Positions 6,997 to 16,195 of a DNA stretch of 37,131 nt are shown in pieces. Within the stretch, counting starts at the first letter, position 1; each line of letters starts with the position of its first letter. The DNA lies in IMG/VR virus record IMGVR_UViG_3300027506_000008, positions 1 through 37,131 of that record; one strand, given 5' to 3'. The translations under genes and the position numbers were made by a program. The notes under the pieces are model-generated. The model was not told where the DNA came from. It worked only from the letters and a program-made list of their open reading frames with translations, and did not search any database. The DNA is from a virus.

Positions 6997-7463
6997 GCAT
7001 GGCTTACAAACTAGGAAACAGAAGTATCGCAAAGCTTGAAGGTGTGGACGAACGACTGCAAGCCGTAGTCAAAAGCGCAATAGGTCAAAGCTCTCAAGAT
7101 TTTAGCGTGATCTGTGGCATGAGAACTATTGAGGAACAGCGCAAGCTGGTCGCTAAAGGCGCGTCACAGACGATGAAGTCTAAGCATATCGAAGGTTTGG
7201 CTGTTGATCTTATGGCGTACGATGCTGACGCATCTCCATCTGGCCGCTGGGAATTAAACCTCTATGACGAGATTGCAGATGCCATGAAGAAGGCCGCGCA
7301 AGACTGCGGCGTTGCTGTAAAATGGGGAGCAGCGTGGAGTGTGGGTGACATACGAGACTGGACCGGCACGATGGAAGAGGCAATGAACTGTTATGTAGAC
7401 GAAAGACGCTCACAAAATCGCAGACCCTTTATTGATGGGCCTCATTTTGAGCTTATAGTTTAG
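6993..7463 (+). CDS. Endolysin, M15-family peptidase (L-Ala-D-Glu / VanY-like)
   Basis: 156 residues with no signal peptide, so release needs the holin. The zinc-peptidase signature is complete: 'CGMRTIEEQRKL' near the N-terminus, 'SKHIEGLAVDL' giving His65 and Asp72 of the SxHxxGxAxD motif, and 'DGPHFEL' giving His151 at the C-terminal end. Known members (phage T5 Lys type) cut the L-Ala-D-Glu peptide bond in peptidoglycan of Gram-negative hosts. It is the last gene of the lysis cassette, with ATGA overlap to the membrane protein before it. An extra segment (~106-135) sits before the last His, where the family varies. High confidence in enzyme class, lower in exact bond. Confidence 0.9.
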   Translation: MSMAYKLGNRSIAKLEGVDERLQAVVKSAIGQSSQDFSVICGMRTIEEQRKLVAKGASQTMKSKHIEGLAVDLMAYDADASPSGRWELNLYDEIADAMKKAAQDCGVAVKWGAAWSVGDIRDWTGTMEEAMNCYVDERRSQNRRPFIDGPHFELIV

Positions 7464-7472
7464 GAGAACGTT

Positions 7473-10067
7473 ATGGCCGTCTTTTCCATAAAATCGTTTG
7501 GCGGCATAGCCCCTGTTGTACCCCCGCGTTATCTGCAAGATAACCAAGCGCAGACAGCCCTAAACTGTCCTGTTTTCCGAGGGAGCATTCAACCTTTAGC
7601 TGATTTAGGCGCATCGGTGGCAGACTTGCCTAAGACTGGAACTATCAAGTCGTTGTATCGGTTTGGGCAAGATACTCTTTCAGATAATAATTACTGGTTT
7701 CATTGGAACGCAGATGTAGATGTGTGCAGAAGCCAAATCGCAGGAGATGTATCGGAGTGGACATTTTTCACTGGCGATGGCGGTCCCAAAGCCACGTACA
7801 ACTCAATAGCGTTGTCGGGGTCGAACTACCCTACTGTTACTCGGCCTTTGGGCATTCCCGCACCGGTAGCACCAGCCGTCGCTTCGCCAGATACTTTTAC
7901 GCCCACGGCACACGCTGCTTCTGTCACCTTAACTGCCAACCATATAACCAATCTTACAACAACTTACGGTATTATGATTAGCACTGTAGCGGACGATTCT
8001 AGTGACTATACAACCATTAGCTTGTCAGGAACGATTGACGCCTCAAGCGTAAAGAACGCCATTAACAGCGCACTGTCCACAGTCTCCGCGTCGGTAGATA
8101 GCGGCACAGTCAAAATAGACACAACCGCTACGGGTGACACTGCCAAATTGTTTGTAAAATTTCAAACAGGCACAACACCAAACACCGAGGGAACGTTTTC
8201 TTATGACAGTAGCCCAGACCTACAGGCTACAGGTACAACAGATACTGATGCGTTTTTGGTACTTACTGACGCTGAGATCGGGTCAATTACGTCGGGGGAT
8301 AAATTACACATCAGCACTGACGGCGGCACTTGGATTAATGATGTTGCTTATACGTTTAGTGGAACTTTAACAGCCGCTGCGTTTGCGACGCATTTAGATA
8401 CTCTTCTTACGAATAAAGTTGAGGCAACAGCCTATGGGTCGTCTGTAGTATTGACCCCCCACACTCAAGGCGGTGGGGCATCGGATTTTATTACATACGA
8501 GCGTAAGACCATCAACCAACTGGAAAACGAAGAGGTGGTAGCCGTAACAATTACAGAAACAGGTTCAGAGTCTGCTGGCCCAGCTAGGTTGTTTATAACT
8601 CAAGCGCACATGGACGCCATCGAAGGCCAGTATCTTGCGCTAAGCGTGAATGGCGCGGAAAACATTCTATCGGTATCAGACCCCGCGTTCCCTAGCACGT
8701 TTAGAACGTTTTCGACGTATGGGATTAGCACTGAAACTCACGGGTCCATTGAACCCTTCGCCATCGTGTCGACAACGTCTGTGGGGTCGTCCGCTACCCT
8801 TCGTGTTAGAACCGGTGATTACCCCACTGAACCAACGTTTACGACGCAACAGGCCGAGGGGTATGAGGATGAGGACGACACGCTGGAAACGCGTGTTTAC
8901 GCGTACACATATGTAAATAAGGAAAGTGGGTTTGAATTTGAGTCTGCACCGTCTGGTCCTTCCGGTTCTGTAGACGTCCGCGACGGTCAGACCGTAACAC
9001 TGTCAGGTTTTTCTGGCGTGCCAGAGGGAGATTACATTATTACTCACAAGCGAATTTATCGCGCTGTTCGAGGCGTTTATTTGTTTGTCGAGGAAATAGG
9101 CATTGCGGATGCAAACTTTACAGATGACGTAGAACCAGACAACCTCGGAGAAGAACTGTTTACACTAACATGGTCGGCACCGCCCCAAACGCTTAAAGGG
9201 CTGACCAATCTACCAAATGGTTTGATGGCTGGTTTTAGTGGGCGAGACATATATTTCTGTGATCCCTACCACCCTCACGCATGGCCCGAACAGTATATCC
9301 AGACGATTGATTATCCTATCGTGGGGCTGGGTCGCATGGACACAACACTGGCGGTTCTTACCAAAGGCACCCCTTATTTCGTCCAAGGAACTCACCCGCT
9401 CAACATGGCTGTGGTAAAGTCGGACCTTGAGCAAGCATGTGTGTCTAAAAACAGTATTGTTAGTTTAATGGGTGGGGTAATGTACGCTGCGCCAGATGGG
9501 CTAATGCTTCTTTCCCCCGGCGGTTCGCGCATCGTTACGGAAAACTTATTTGACTTTACGCAATGGCAAACTTTTTTTAAGCCCGAAACAATCCACGCGT
9601 ACCAACAAGATAATAAGTATATCGCGTTTTATAACAACGGCACGCAGAGCGGCGGGTTTATTTTTGACGTCCGTAGCGGTCAGTTTATTCTACACGACAT
9701 GTATGCCGACGCTGGCTACCATGATCTTTTGAGAGACAAGTTGTTTTTAGCGGTCACCGAAAGCAACACCAACAAAGTTAAGCCTTGGGGTTATGGCAGC
9801 TTAAAGTCATACACTTGGCGCTCTAAAAAGTTTACTCTCCCACAGGTTATGGGTTTTTCTTGTGCGCAGTTGGAAGCCGAAACGTACCCAATAACGCTCA
9901 AGTTCTACCTAGATAACACGTTGTACCACACGCAGACGGTGCAGAACCGCAACCCGTTTAGACTACCTGCTAAGGTTGGACGCGATCTTGAAATGCAAGT
10001 TGAGGGGTCAAGCGAAGTGTTTTCTCTATCAATCGCCAACTCAATGACGGAGCTTGCAAGTGGCTAA
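7473..10067 (+). CDS. Large virion structural protein (tail/portal-distal type)
   Basis: 864 residues, AGGAG before the start. The N-terminus 'MAVFSIKSFGGIAPVVPPRYLQDNQAQTALNCPVFRGSIQPLADL' matches what I recall from large structural proteins of Bcep22- and HMO-2011-like podoviruses. The middle (~140-480) is Thr/Ser/Asp-rich and beta-type, with two similar halves ('ISTVADDSSDYTTISLSGTIDASSVKNAINSAL' and 'ISTDGGTWINDVAYTFSGTLTAAAFATHLDTLL') that look like a repeated domain. The C-terminal part includes 'GLMAGFSGRDIYFCDPYHPHAWPEQYIQTIDYPIVGLG' and 'VMYAAPDGLMLLSPGGSRIV', suggestive of a beta-propeller or tail-tube ring. No enzymatic motif seen. Likely part of the tail hub or baseplate; the exact position is unknown. 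Confidence 0.75.
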   Translation: MAVFSIKSFGGIAPVVPPRYLQDNQAQTALNCPVFRGSIQPLADLGASVADLPKTGTIKSLYRFGQDTLSDNNYWFHWNADVDVCRSQIAGDVSEWTFFTGDGGPKATYNSIALSGSNYPTVTRPLGIPAPVAPAVASPDTFTPTAHAASVTLTANHITNLTTTYGIMISTVADDSSDYTTISLSGTIDASSVKNAINSALSTVSASVDSGTVKIDTTATGDTAKLFVKFQTGTTPNTEGTFSYDSSPDLQATGTTDTDAFLVLTDAEIGSITSGDKLHISTDGGTWINDVAYTFSGTLTAAAFATHLDTLLTNKVEATAYGSSVVLTPHTQGGGASDFITYERKTINQLENEEVVAVTITETGSESAGPARLFITQAHMDAIEGQYLALSVNGAENILSVSDPAFPSTFRTFSTYGISTETHGSIEPFAIVSTTSVGSSATLRVRTGDYPTEPTFTTQQAEGYEDEDDTLETRVYAYTYVNKESGFEFESAPSGPSGSVDVRDGQTVTLSGFSGVPEGDYIITHKRIYRAVRGVYLFVEEIGIADANFTDDVEPDNLGEELFTLTWSAPPQTLKGLTNLPNGLMAGFSGRDIYFCDPYHPHAWPEQYIQTIDYPIVGLGRMDTTLAVLTKGTPYFVQGTHPLNMAVVKSDLEQACVSKNSIVSLMGGVMYAAPDGLMLLSPGGSRIVTENLFDFTQWQTFFKPETIHAYQQDNKYIAFYNNGTQSGGFIFDVRSGQFILHDMYADAGYHDLLRDKLFLAVTESNTNKVKPWGYGSLKSYTWRSKKFTLPQVMGFSCAQLEAETYPITLKFYLDNTLYHTQTVQNRNPFRLPAKVGRDLEMQVEGSSEVFSLSIANSMTELASG

Positions 10068-12003
10068 TCTACCTACAGTATCTACCCCACTCCCAAGAGA
10101 TTTGCAGGGGTTTGTTCAGCGTGTCCGAGAGGTCATAGACGGAAATGGGCTAGATGCGGTTGTAACTGAGCGCAAACTTATTTCTAGGGGGCTAACTGCA
10201 ACTTCAGTAGGTGGCGTCGCTGTGGTTGGTGAGACTATAGACACTCCTCGCGCTCCACGGAACGTGACCACTTCGGGCGCATTGGCAAATATTATTGTTA
10301 GCTGGGATGGGCCTAACTATGGAGGTCATTCGTATAGCGAAATATGGGCGCATACAGCAGACCTGATAGGCGAAGCCGTTCTTGTTGGAATGACAGCTGG
10401 AGATAACTTTTCCCACAATATAGGCGCTGCTGCGGTTAGATATTATTGGGTTAGGAATATAAACCGGAACGGTGTTGCGAGTGCTTTCAACGCCACAGCG
10501 GGAACTCAAGGCTCTACTGGGCAAGACCCCGCTTATCTTTTATCTTTACTAACTGATGAGATTACTACCAGTCAGCTCGCTGGCGCTCTCAACACAAGGA
10601 TTGATTTAGTAGACGCCGCTGCCAGCGTGACTGGTTCTGTCAATGCTCGTATTCAAACGGTGTCCTCAACAGTAGGAACAAACACAGCTGCTATACAAAC
10701 AAACTCAACCGCTGTTAACGGCTTAGAGGCCCAATATACAGTAAAGATTGACAACAATGGCGCAGTAGCTGGTTTTGGTTTAGCCAGTACAACTACAGGG
10801 TCAGGCAATATTACTTCTGAGTTTATTGTTAACGCTGACCGCTTTGCAATTATGCGCGGTGGGTCCGACACAACAGCAGCTGTAGTTCCATTTGTTGTGC
10901 AAGCCACTCCGACCACGATAAATAACGAAACTGTCCCCGCTGGCGTTTACATGGAAACCGCCTTTATTAAGAACGGCACTATTAACAGCGCAAAAATAGG
11001 CTCTCTTACTGCGGACAAAATAAGTGCAAGCCTTCTAAACACTGTCGATTTTTACGGGAACACCATCGCTGGCTCGGAAATATATTTAGGTGGCACAGTA
11101 AATTATACACAAGACGGCGGTGGAAATAATATTGGCATTAGCAACGTGTCTTCTCCCAAGGTCTCTATGACATCTACGGGCGCAGTTTTCGCTGTTGACG
11201 CATTTACTATAGACAACCCCGGCGGTTCAAGCGTTACGCCTTTTGCGGTGGTAAACAACACGGTGCGCATTGACGCTGCTGTAATCGGGGATGCAAGTAT
11301 AACCACCGCTAAGATCGGAAACGCAGAAATAACTACTGCTAAAATCGAAGACGCGGCCATAACCACCGCCAAAATTGGAAACGCAGAAGTAACTACCGCT
11401 AAAATCGAAGACGCAGCGATAACTACCGCTAAGATCGGAAACGCTAGTATCACAGATGCTAAGATCGGAAACGCAGAAATAACCACCGCTAAAATTGACG
11501 ATGCAGCGATAACTACCGCTAAGATTGACAACGCGGCCATAACTACCGCTAAGATCGGAAACGCTGCAATTGGAACCGCTCAAATTGGTGACTTGCAAGT
11601 TAGCACACTGAAAATTGCGGGTCAGGCAGTCAGTAATACTGCGTTTGACGAAGATACAAAATCAGGGCAATGGAGTGGGTTTGAAACCGTAGCGGACTTA
11701 ACTTTATCGACAGAGGGTGGAAACAAAGTTATTGTGCAGATGTCTTGCAACGCAACTATTGGGTCATCCGGCCAAGGGCAACCTGTTGTGCTCACTATGC
11801 AATTACTCAGAAACAATGTTCTTGTAGAAACATACGGACGATTATTTGATGATCAAACCTATGGAAACAGTATTGGACCGTCTGCGGTGTACGTTGATAC
11901 AAGTGCAAGCGGAACGACAAACTACAAAACAAAATTAAATAGACAGGGCGATGGGACTGTTAGCTTTACCAGCTACCTTGTAGCTACGGAGTTAAAGAGA
12001 TGA
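10060..12003 (+). CDS. Lambda J-like tail tip / fibre protein with DUF1983 and decapeptide repeats
   Basis: A TTG at 10054 is possible, but the GTG at 10060 has GGAG at the right distance (7 nt), so I take 647 residues, overlapping the previous gene by 8 nt. Residues ~65-150 resemble a fibronectin III domain ('TPRAPRNVTTSGALANIIVSWDGPNYGGHSYSEIWA'). Residues ~195-300 match the DUF1983 region of lambda J-type host-specificity proteins ('YTVKIDNNGAVAGFGLAS', 'SEFIVNADRFAIM'). Residues ~414-513 are ten decapeptide repeats of the type ITTAKIGNAE. The C-terminal domain (~535-647) is beta-rich. The product should sit at the tail tip and contribute to host recognition. Followed by its likely assembly chaperone in an ATGA overlap. 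Confidence 0.85.
   Translation: MANLPTVSTPLPRDLQGFVQRVREVIDGNGLDAVVTERKLISRGLTATSVGGVAVVGETIDTPRAPRNVTTSGALANIIVSWDGPNYGGHSYSEIWAHTADLIGEAVLVGMTAGDNFSHNIGAAAVRYYWVRNINRNGVASAFNATAGTQGSTGQDPAYLLSLLTDEITTSQLAGALNTRIDLVDAAASVTGSVNARIQTVSSTVGTNTAAIQTNSTAVNGLEAQYTVKIDNNGAVAGFGLASTTTGSGNITSEFIVNADRFAIMRGGSDTTAAVVPFVVQATPTTINNETVPAGVYMETAFIKNGTINSAKIGSLTADKISASLLNTVDFYGNTIAGSEIYLGGTVNYTQDGGGNNIGISNVSSPKVSMTSTGAVFAVDAFTIDNPGGSSVTPFAVVNNTVRIDAAVIGDASITTAKIGNAEITTAKIEDAAITTAKIGNAEVTTAKIEDAAITTAKIGNASITDAKIGNAEITTAKIDDAAITTAKIDNAAITTAKIGNAAIGTAQIGDLQVSTLKIAGQAVSNTAFDEDTKSGQWSGFETVADLTLSTEGGNKVIVQMSCNATIGSSGQGQPVVLTMQLLRNNVLVETYGRLFDDQTYGNSIGPSAVYVDTSASGTTNYKTKLNRQGDGTVSFTSYLVATELKR
11299..11598 (+). repeat. 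Ten tandem 30-bp repeats (ITTAKIGNAE units)
   Basis: Ten in-frame 30-bp units run without gaps, coding for I-T-T-A-K-I-(G/E/D)-(N/D)-A-x. Units are very similar at DNA level (ataactaccgctaagatc type), so copy number could shift by slippage. In J-like proteins such segments form a triangular beta-helix spacer before the tip. Confidence 0.9.
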
Positions 12004-12380
12004 CGTACGATTACTCACGCTACAATCTTGAAACTGGCCGGTTTACTGGTCGCGGTAGTAACTTAGATCAAGCCAATGTCACAGCTAAAGACGGCGAAGG
12101 CATCATCGAGGGGTTTTACGACCCTAGCACTCAAATGGTCCAGAGCGGCGCGGTGGTTAGTATCCCAGAAAATATTGTCTCGCAGGAACAAACAGACTCA
12201 GCTTGGAGTGACCTAAGATCAGTACGCTCTGAAATGCTAAAATTCACCGACTGGACACAAGTTTCCGACGCTCCTGTGGATGCGTCAAGTTGGGCAGTTT
12301 ACCGTCAGGCGTTGCGCGACCTTCCAGAAACCACAACTGACCCACTAAACGTAGAGTGGCCCGAGAAACCAACAACGTAA
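12000..12380 (+). CDS. Tail assembly chaperone-like protein (Phage_tail_APC type)
   Basis: 126 residues in ATGA overlap with the J-like gene. The C-terminal half 'AWSDLRSVRSEMLKFTDWTQVSDAPVDASSWAVYRQALRDLPETTTDPLNVEWP' is the hallmark of the phage tail-fibre/tail assembly chaperone family: R-x3-L-x3-DWT near residues 75-90 and YRQALRDLP at 100-110. The N-terminal half is a variable, fibre-specific domain. It should help fold or attach the upstream tip protein. Family match is by memory but the motif is very characteristic. Confidence 0.85.
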   Translation: MTYDYSRYNLETGRFTGRGSNLDQANVTAKDGEGIIEGFYDPSTQMVQSGAVVSIPENIVSQEQTDSAWSDLRSVRSEMLKFTDWTQVSDAPVDASSWAVYRQALRDLPETTTDPLNVEWPEKPTT

Positions 12381-12433
12381 AAAGGGATTGTTTTAATGTA
12401 TTCTTATGTGTTAACGTGTAAGCAGAAGTAGTT
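12381..12433 (+). other. Non-coding gap before the GNAT-like gene
   Basis: 53 nt of A/T-rich sequence with TTGTTTTAATGTATTC, which could hold weak promoter elements, then the dyad at 12409-12424. No clear -35/-10 pair was identified. Confidence 0.4.
12409..12424 (+). promoter_or_regulatory. 16-bp dyad, copy 4 (start-proximal)
   Basis: TGTTAACGTGTAAGCA, 13 of 16 matches, followed by GAAG, 9 nt before the ATG at 12434. It is intergenic, so the match is not caused by protein coding. With copy 3 it shares the longer block ATGTGTTAAC at its left side. Confidence 0.6.
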
Positions 12434-12898
12434 ATGGCTGAACCGGGTTTAATATTTAACGAGACACATCGCGTTGGTAGTTGGGTAGCTGACCAAATGC
12501 CTGACGGCGCGGACTTTCATAATTACTACGCTATGGGCGCTGAAAAAGAGGGCGAACTGGTGAGCGGGATCGTGTTTGAAAGTTACAACGGTCACAACGC
12601 CAACGTCCATATTGCTGTCAGCAAACCCAACAAGTTGTTTTTAAAGCTGCTGGATCACGCATTTATTTACGCGTTCGAAACATGTGGGCTTAAGCGGGTA
12701 ACAGGGTTGGTAGATGCAGACCACGTCAGATCTATTCAACTAAATTTACATGTCGGCTTCCGCATAGAAGCTGTGATGAAAGAGGCTGGGTCAGCCGGTC
12801 AAGATTTATTGGTCCTCGTGCTGTGGCCCGAGAATTACTACAGAGGGAAAAAGTCATGGGAAAAAGCTCACCGCCGCCACCAGACTACACGCCACTAG
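12434..12898 (+). CDS. GNAT-fold acetyltransferase-like phage protein
   Basis: 154 residues. The C-terminal half 'KLLDHAFIYAFETCGLKRVTGLVDADHVRSIQLNLHVGFRIEAVMKEAG' carries the GNAT pattern: a helix, beta strand, then 'N/S-x-L-N-x-x-x-GF', where the acetyl-CoA-dependent fold pairs a strand with the C-terminal hairpin. The N-terminal acceptor half is atypical. Similar genes sit between tail and ejection-protein genes in T7-like and marine podoviruses, where T7 gp13 has a related fold; whether this one is an enzyme or a virion protein is open. The 3' end overlaps the next gene by 43 nt. Confidence 0.7.
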   Translation: MAEPGLIFNETHRVGSWVADQMPDGADFHNYYAMGAEKEGELVSGIVFESYNGHNANVHIAVSKPNKLFLKLLDHAFIYAFETCGLKRVTGLVDADHVRSIQLNLHVGFRIEAVMKEAGSAGQDLLVLVLWPENYYRGKKSWEKAHRRHQTTRH

Positions 12899-13908
12899 CT
12901 GAGGCTAGTGCTGAAGCTGCACGTATTCAAGGCGAGATAGGGCGCGAGCAATTAGCTTTCGCAAGAGAGCAGTACGACCGTTCGGCTCCAATTATGGAGA
13001 GCATCGCCAACCAACAAATGGCTGCGCAAAAAGAGCAAATGGCTCAGGCGCGAGATTACTATGACTACCAGACAGCAACATATCGACCACTTGAACGTGG
13101 CTTGGTCGCCGACGCTCAAAACTTTAACACACAGGCGTATCGCAACAAAGTAGCGTCTCAAGCCGCCGCTGACTCAGGCGTGGCTTTTGGAATATCGCAG
13201 CAGCAGAATCAACGCGCGATGGCAGCTATGGGAGCCAACCCCAACTCAGGCCGTTTCGCTGGTATGCAGAACGCCACAGGTCTACAACAGGCAGCTGTAC
13301 GCGCAAACGCTATGACGGGTGCGAGGAACCAAGCACAGCAGATGGGCTACGCAAGAAAGCTGGATGCAGCTGGTCTCGGACGTGGTCTTGCGGGTGCATC
13401 TATCGCCGCTTACGGCGGCGCAAACCAAGCGGGTTCTATGGCCGGAGGAAACGCACAGTCCGCAGGGCTGAACTACATGCGCGGCATGAGTATGGGTGCG
13501 GGTACTATTGGGCAAGGCCAACAAATGCAGCTTAGTGGTTTAAGCAGCGTACTTAACGCGCAGACACAGACTTATATTAACTCGCAAGATAGCTTTATGG
13601 GCGACCTTGGTGCGGTCCTTGGCGGTGCTGGAGCACTTGCTAAAGGCGGCGGGTTCGCGGCTTTACTCGGCGGTTCAGATCGTAGGATTAAAGAAAACAT
13701 TGTCGAGGTAGGTGTCGACCAACGCACGGCGCTTCCACTTTACGAGTTTAACTACAAAGAAGAGTTCGGTGATCCAAATATCCGTTACGTTGGCGTGATG
13801 GCTGACGACGTTGAGCTTAGCTACCCAGACGCAGTGTACACAACCGAAAGTGGCTTCAAGGCCGTAAGATATGATCTGCTCGGTATAGAGTTAAAGGAAC
13901 TGGTATAA
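12856..13908 (+). CDS. Putative internal/tail-needle protein with short S74 chaperone domain
   Basis: The frame opens at 12823, but the ATG at 12856 has GAGGG 8 nt upstream and gives the typical start MGKSSPPPPDYTPLAEA; 350 residues. Residues 1-265 are Ala/Gln/Gly-rich helices ('AARIQGEIGREQLAFAREQYDRS', 'QQMAAQKEQMAQARDYYDY') without a clear fold, ending in a Gly-rich stretch 'AVLGGAGALAKGGGFAALLGG'. From 273 on, 'GSDRRIKENIVEVG' places Ser274 and Lys279 in the S74 dyad spacing, then 'YVGVMADDVELSYPDAV'. The chaperone part is only ~77 residues, shorter than usual and without the terminal coiled coil. It probably forms part of the ejected or tail-tip complex with its neighbours. Confidence 0.75.
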   Translation: MGKSSPPPPDYTPLAEASAEAARIQGEIGREQLAFAREQYDRSAPIMESIANQQMAAQKEQMAQARDYYDYQTATYRPLERGLVADAQNFNTQAYRNKVASQAAADSGVAFGISQQQNQRAMAAMGANPNSGRFAGMQNATGLQQAAVRANAMTGARNQAQQMGYARKLDAAGLGRGLAGASIAAYGGANQAGSMAGGNAQSAGLNYMRGMSMGAGTIGQGQQMQLSGLSSVLNAQTQTYINSQDSFMGDLGAVLGGAGALAKGGGFAALLGGSDRRIKENIVEVGVDQRTALPLYEFNYKEEFGDPNIRYVGVMADDVELSYPDAVYTTESGFKAVRYDLLGIELKELV

Positions 13909-16181
13909 TGGCTAGACAAAACCGTTGGGCGCAATTCGGTAACGCTTTTAACGCTGTTTACAATGCGGGTACTCAGTTGCAGAGCGCATTCGCATCTGGC
14001 AAAATTGCCATGAAAGACTACGAGGATGAAGAGGGTAATAAACTTACCGGCCTTGCGTTAGACCGTGCCAAAATGGATGACTATGCTGCGATTGAACAGC
14101 GGTATGGCGATCCGATGGAAGCCCTGCGGATGCGAACTGGTGTGGAAACGTTAGGCCAGAGTAGGCTAAAAACTGACTACGACACTGACACATACGACGA
14201 GCGAGTTTTCCAAGGGGGGGCTGGCGCTTCTGCTAAGCTTAGAGCAGACACTGCGCTGACAAGCAGCGCCGCTGGTCTCAACGTCGCCAATGCTGGCCGT
14301 GTAAACGAACTAACTAAGGGATTGGGTTTAGAAAACACATTTACAGCAGGGACGCTTGATTCGCGTGTGAAGCGGGGTAACGCACAGAATACGTTTGACA
14401 CAGTGAAAGCTAATCAGGGCGCTATCGCTGCTAACGACGCCAGCTACGTCGCAAACTTGATTGAGAAACAAAAAGCTGACGCGGCGGAGAGTCGCGCTAA
14501 TGTAACACGGTTTGACTCAGAGGAGTATGCTGCCAGTTTAACGGCTACCGACAAGCAGACGACAGCTGAAGCTACTCTGGCGCGAAACGTTGCCAATTTA
14601 CAAAATAGCGTCACAACCAATCCAATATACCAAGATAACTTTGTTGGGGCGGAACTAGCCAAAAGTGGTCGAGTTAGAACTATGGAGGAAGTAAACTTGG
14701 CGATTGCGCAAAACCCCAACACTTTAGCGTTGGCGGAGCAAAACCTTTCGAACACGTTAAAAACGGCAGAGACGGCGGCTCTTAACTTACAAACTAAATT
14801 CGACCTAGCGAACAACGCGGAATTTCAAGCTTATAATTACGCAGCTGGGCTATCTCAGGCCGAACGCGGGGATGTAGAAGGTAAAGAAGCTGTCCTCTTG
14901 GCGCAACAATCTTACGCGGTAAATCAATTTATTAGGGAATGGGGCAAAACTGCAAATCCAGACGACCCAACATCTATGCGAAACCTTGTCAAAGGCATCG
15001 CTAAAATAAACCCCATCATGGGACAGAAGTTATCTCAGGAATATGGCGAGCACGAACTATGGGAGATCACCAATAGGGGTCTGCGTATGAGAGCCGAAGT
15101 TAACGAAGCACTTGCGGCCAAAGGTGCTGCGGGGGCCAAAGAGGTTTTGGACAAATACAACGGCGCACAGCTAGGTGTAGACATCGTTACGAACGATGAT
15201 GGCAGTGTGTCGATGGTCGAAACTAGAAACGTTGGCCCCGGCGGGAAAGAAAAGGAAGTTGCTCGTACAATCGCTACCGGTGCGGATGAGCAATCATTTA
15301 TTAAAGACCTCAACGCGGCAATGGACCCTGCTAGTTTGATGGAATACTCCGCGAGCTTAATCGACATGGACTACAAACGGGCGGCTACTATGCTCGCTGA
15401 AGCGCAAGCTGGAGAGTTAAAAAAGGGTAAGCCTCTTAGTGCGCAAGACACGGCCTTCCAGATAATGATGAACCCAGATGCAAGTAATGAGAAAAAGAAC
15501 TTAGCGATGGCGTTTTTGTTCCGAGACAACCCAGACCTAGCTGCAACCCTTATAAAGCAAAATAAGCTCTCTAGTCTTATTAAGGGAGCGGAAGGCGACG
15601 ACGACGGCGTCGGCCTTAACGGTAACGGCGGTAACCTTAGAGGGCGCATAGACACATCAGCACCGACTACGCAGGAGGAAGTACAAGAAGCAGAAGAGGT
15701 GATTGCAGCAATACAGGCAGTACTTCCTTCGGAACGTGGTCCTCTTCTCAATGAACATAAACAGTTACTGAATAAGGTAGCGCCTGAGTTCCGAGAAATG
15801 GAAAACAATAAAATTACAGCAGCCGAAGAAATGCTTGAAAATAACATACTTACCGCAGAAGAACTTGAAGATTTTTTCAAACAACAGCAAACGCTGGCGA
15901 ACGAAGAAAATCGCGGTCCAACAAGAGGGGGCCGTCGTCCATTCGTATCCTCTAAGCAACGAAGGGCTAAAGAAGTTACCGCTGCGCTAGGAACCATTGA
16001 GGGTCGATTAGAGGTGCTTCAAATTGTTATAAGTCAACAAAAAGGTCTCGCGGCGAAGGCTGGTAAAAAAAGAGGATCACGTGCTGGGGGAGATCAATCG
16101 GCAAAGGCAAACAAGAGGGTTCAGAGTTTAGTTGAAATGCAAAATAAATTATTAGAACAACTTAAAGAGCTGGAGCGCTAG
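13908..16181 (+). CDS. Helical putative internal virion (ejection) protein
   Basis: 757 residues, TAATG overlap with the previous gene. Almost wholly alpha-helical by composition: Ala/Leu/Glu/Lys-rich, long amphipathic stretches ('NVANLQNSVTTNPIYQDNFVGAELAKSGRVRTMEEVNLAIAQ'), and a basic C-terminus ('AAKAGKKRGSRAGGDQSAKANKRVQSLVEMQNKLLEQLKELER') with coiled-coil ends. No catalytic signature found. Its location between an S74 protein and the giant polyvalent protein, as in T7 gp14-16 or Bcep22 operons, supports a role as a capsid-internal protein that enters the host with the DNA. Family not recognised. Confidence 0.7.
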   Translation: MARQNRWAQFGNAFNAVYNAGTQLQSAFASGKIAMKDYEDEEGNKLTGLALDRAKMDDYAAIEQRYGDPMEALRMRTGVETLGQSRLKTDYDTDTYDERVFQGGAGASAKLRADTALTSSAAGLNVANAGRVNELTKGLGLENTFTAGTLDSRVKRGNAQNTFDTVKANQGAIAANDASYVANLIEKQKADAAESRANVTRFDSEEYAASLTATDKQTTAEATLARNVANLQNSVTTNPIYQDNFVGAELAKSGRVRTMEEVNLAIAQNPNTLALAEQNLSNTLKTAETAALNLQTKFDLANNAEFQAYNYAAGLSQAERGDVEGKEAVLLAQQSYAVNQFIREWGKTANPDDPTSMRNLVKGIAKINPIMGQKLSQEYGEHELWEITNRGLRMRAEVNEALAAKGAAGAKEVLDKYNGAQLGVDIVTNDDGSVSMVETRNVGPGGKEKEVARTIATGADEQSFIKDLNAAMDPASLMEYSASLIDMDYKRAATMLAEAQAGELKKGKPLSAQDTAFQIMMNPDASNEKKNLAMAFLFRDNPDLAATLIKQNKLSSLIKGAEGDDDGVGLNGNGGNLRGRIDTSAPTTQEEVQEAEEVIAAIQAVLPSERGPLLNEHKQLLNKVAPEFREMENNKITAAEEMLENNILTAEELEDFFKQQQTLANEENRGPTRGGRRPFVSSKQRRAKEVTAALGTIEGRLEVLQIVISQQKGLAAKAGKKRGSRAGGDQSAKANKRVQSLVEMQNKLLEQLKELER

Positions 16182-16195
16182 GAGCGAGCATAATT

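Noticed and set aside
15371-15997. 208-residue open frame on the minus strand
   Set aside because: Lies fully inside the 13908-16181 gene, has Ser/Cys-rich low-complexity content and no ribosome site; a shadow of the real gene.
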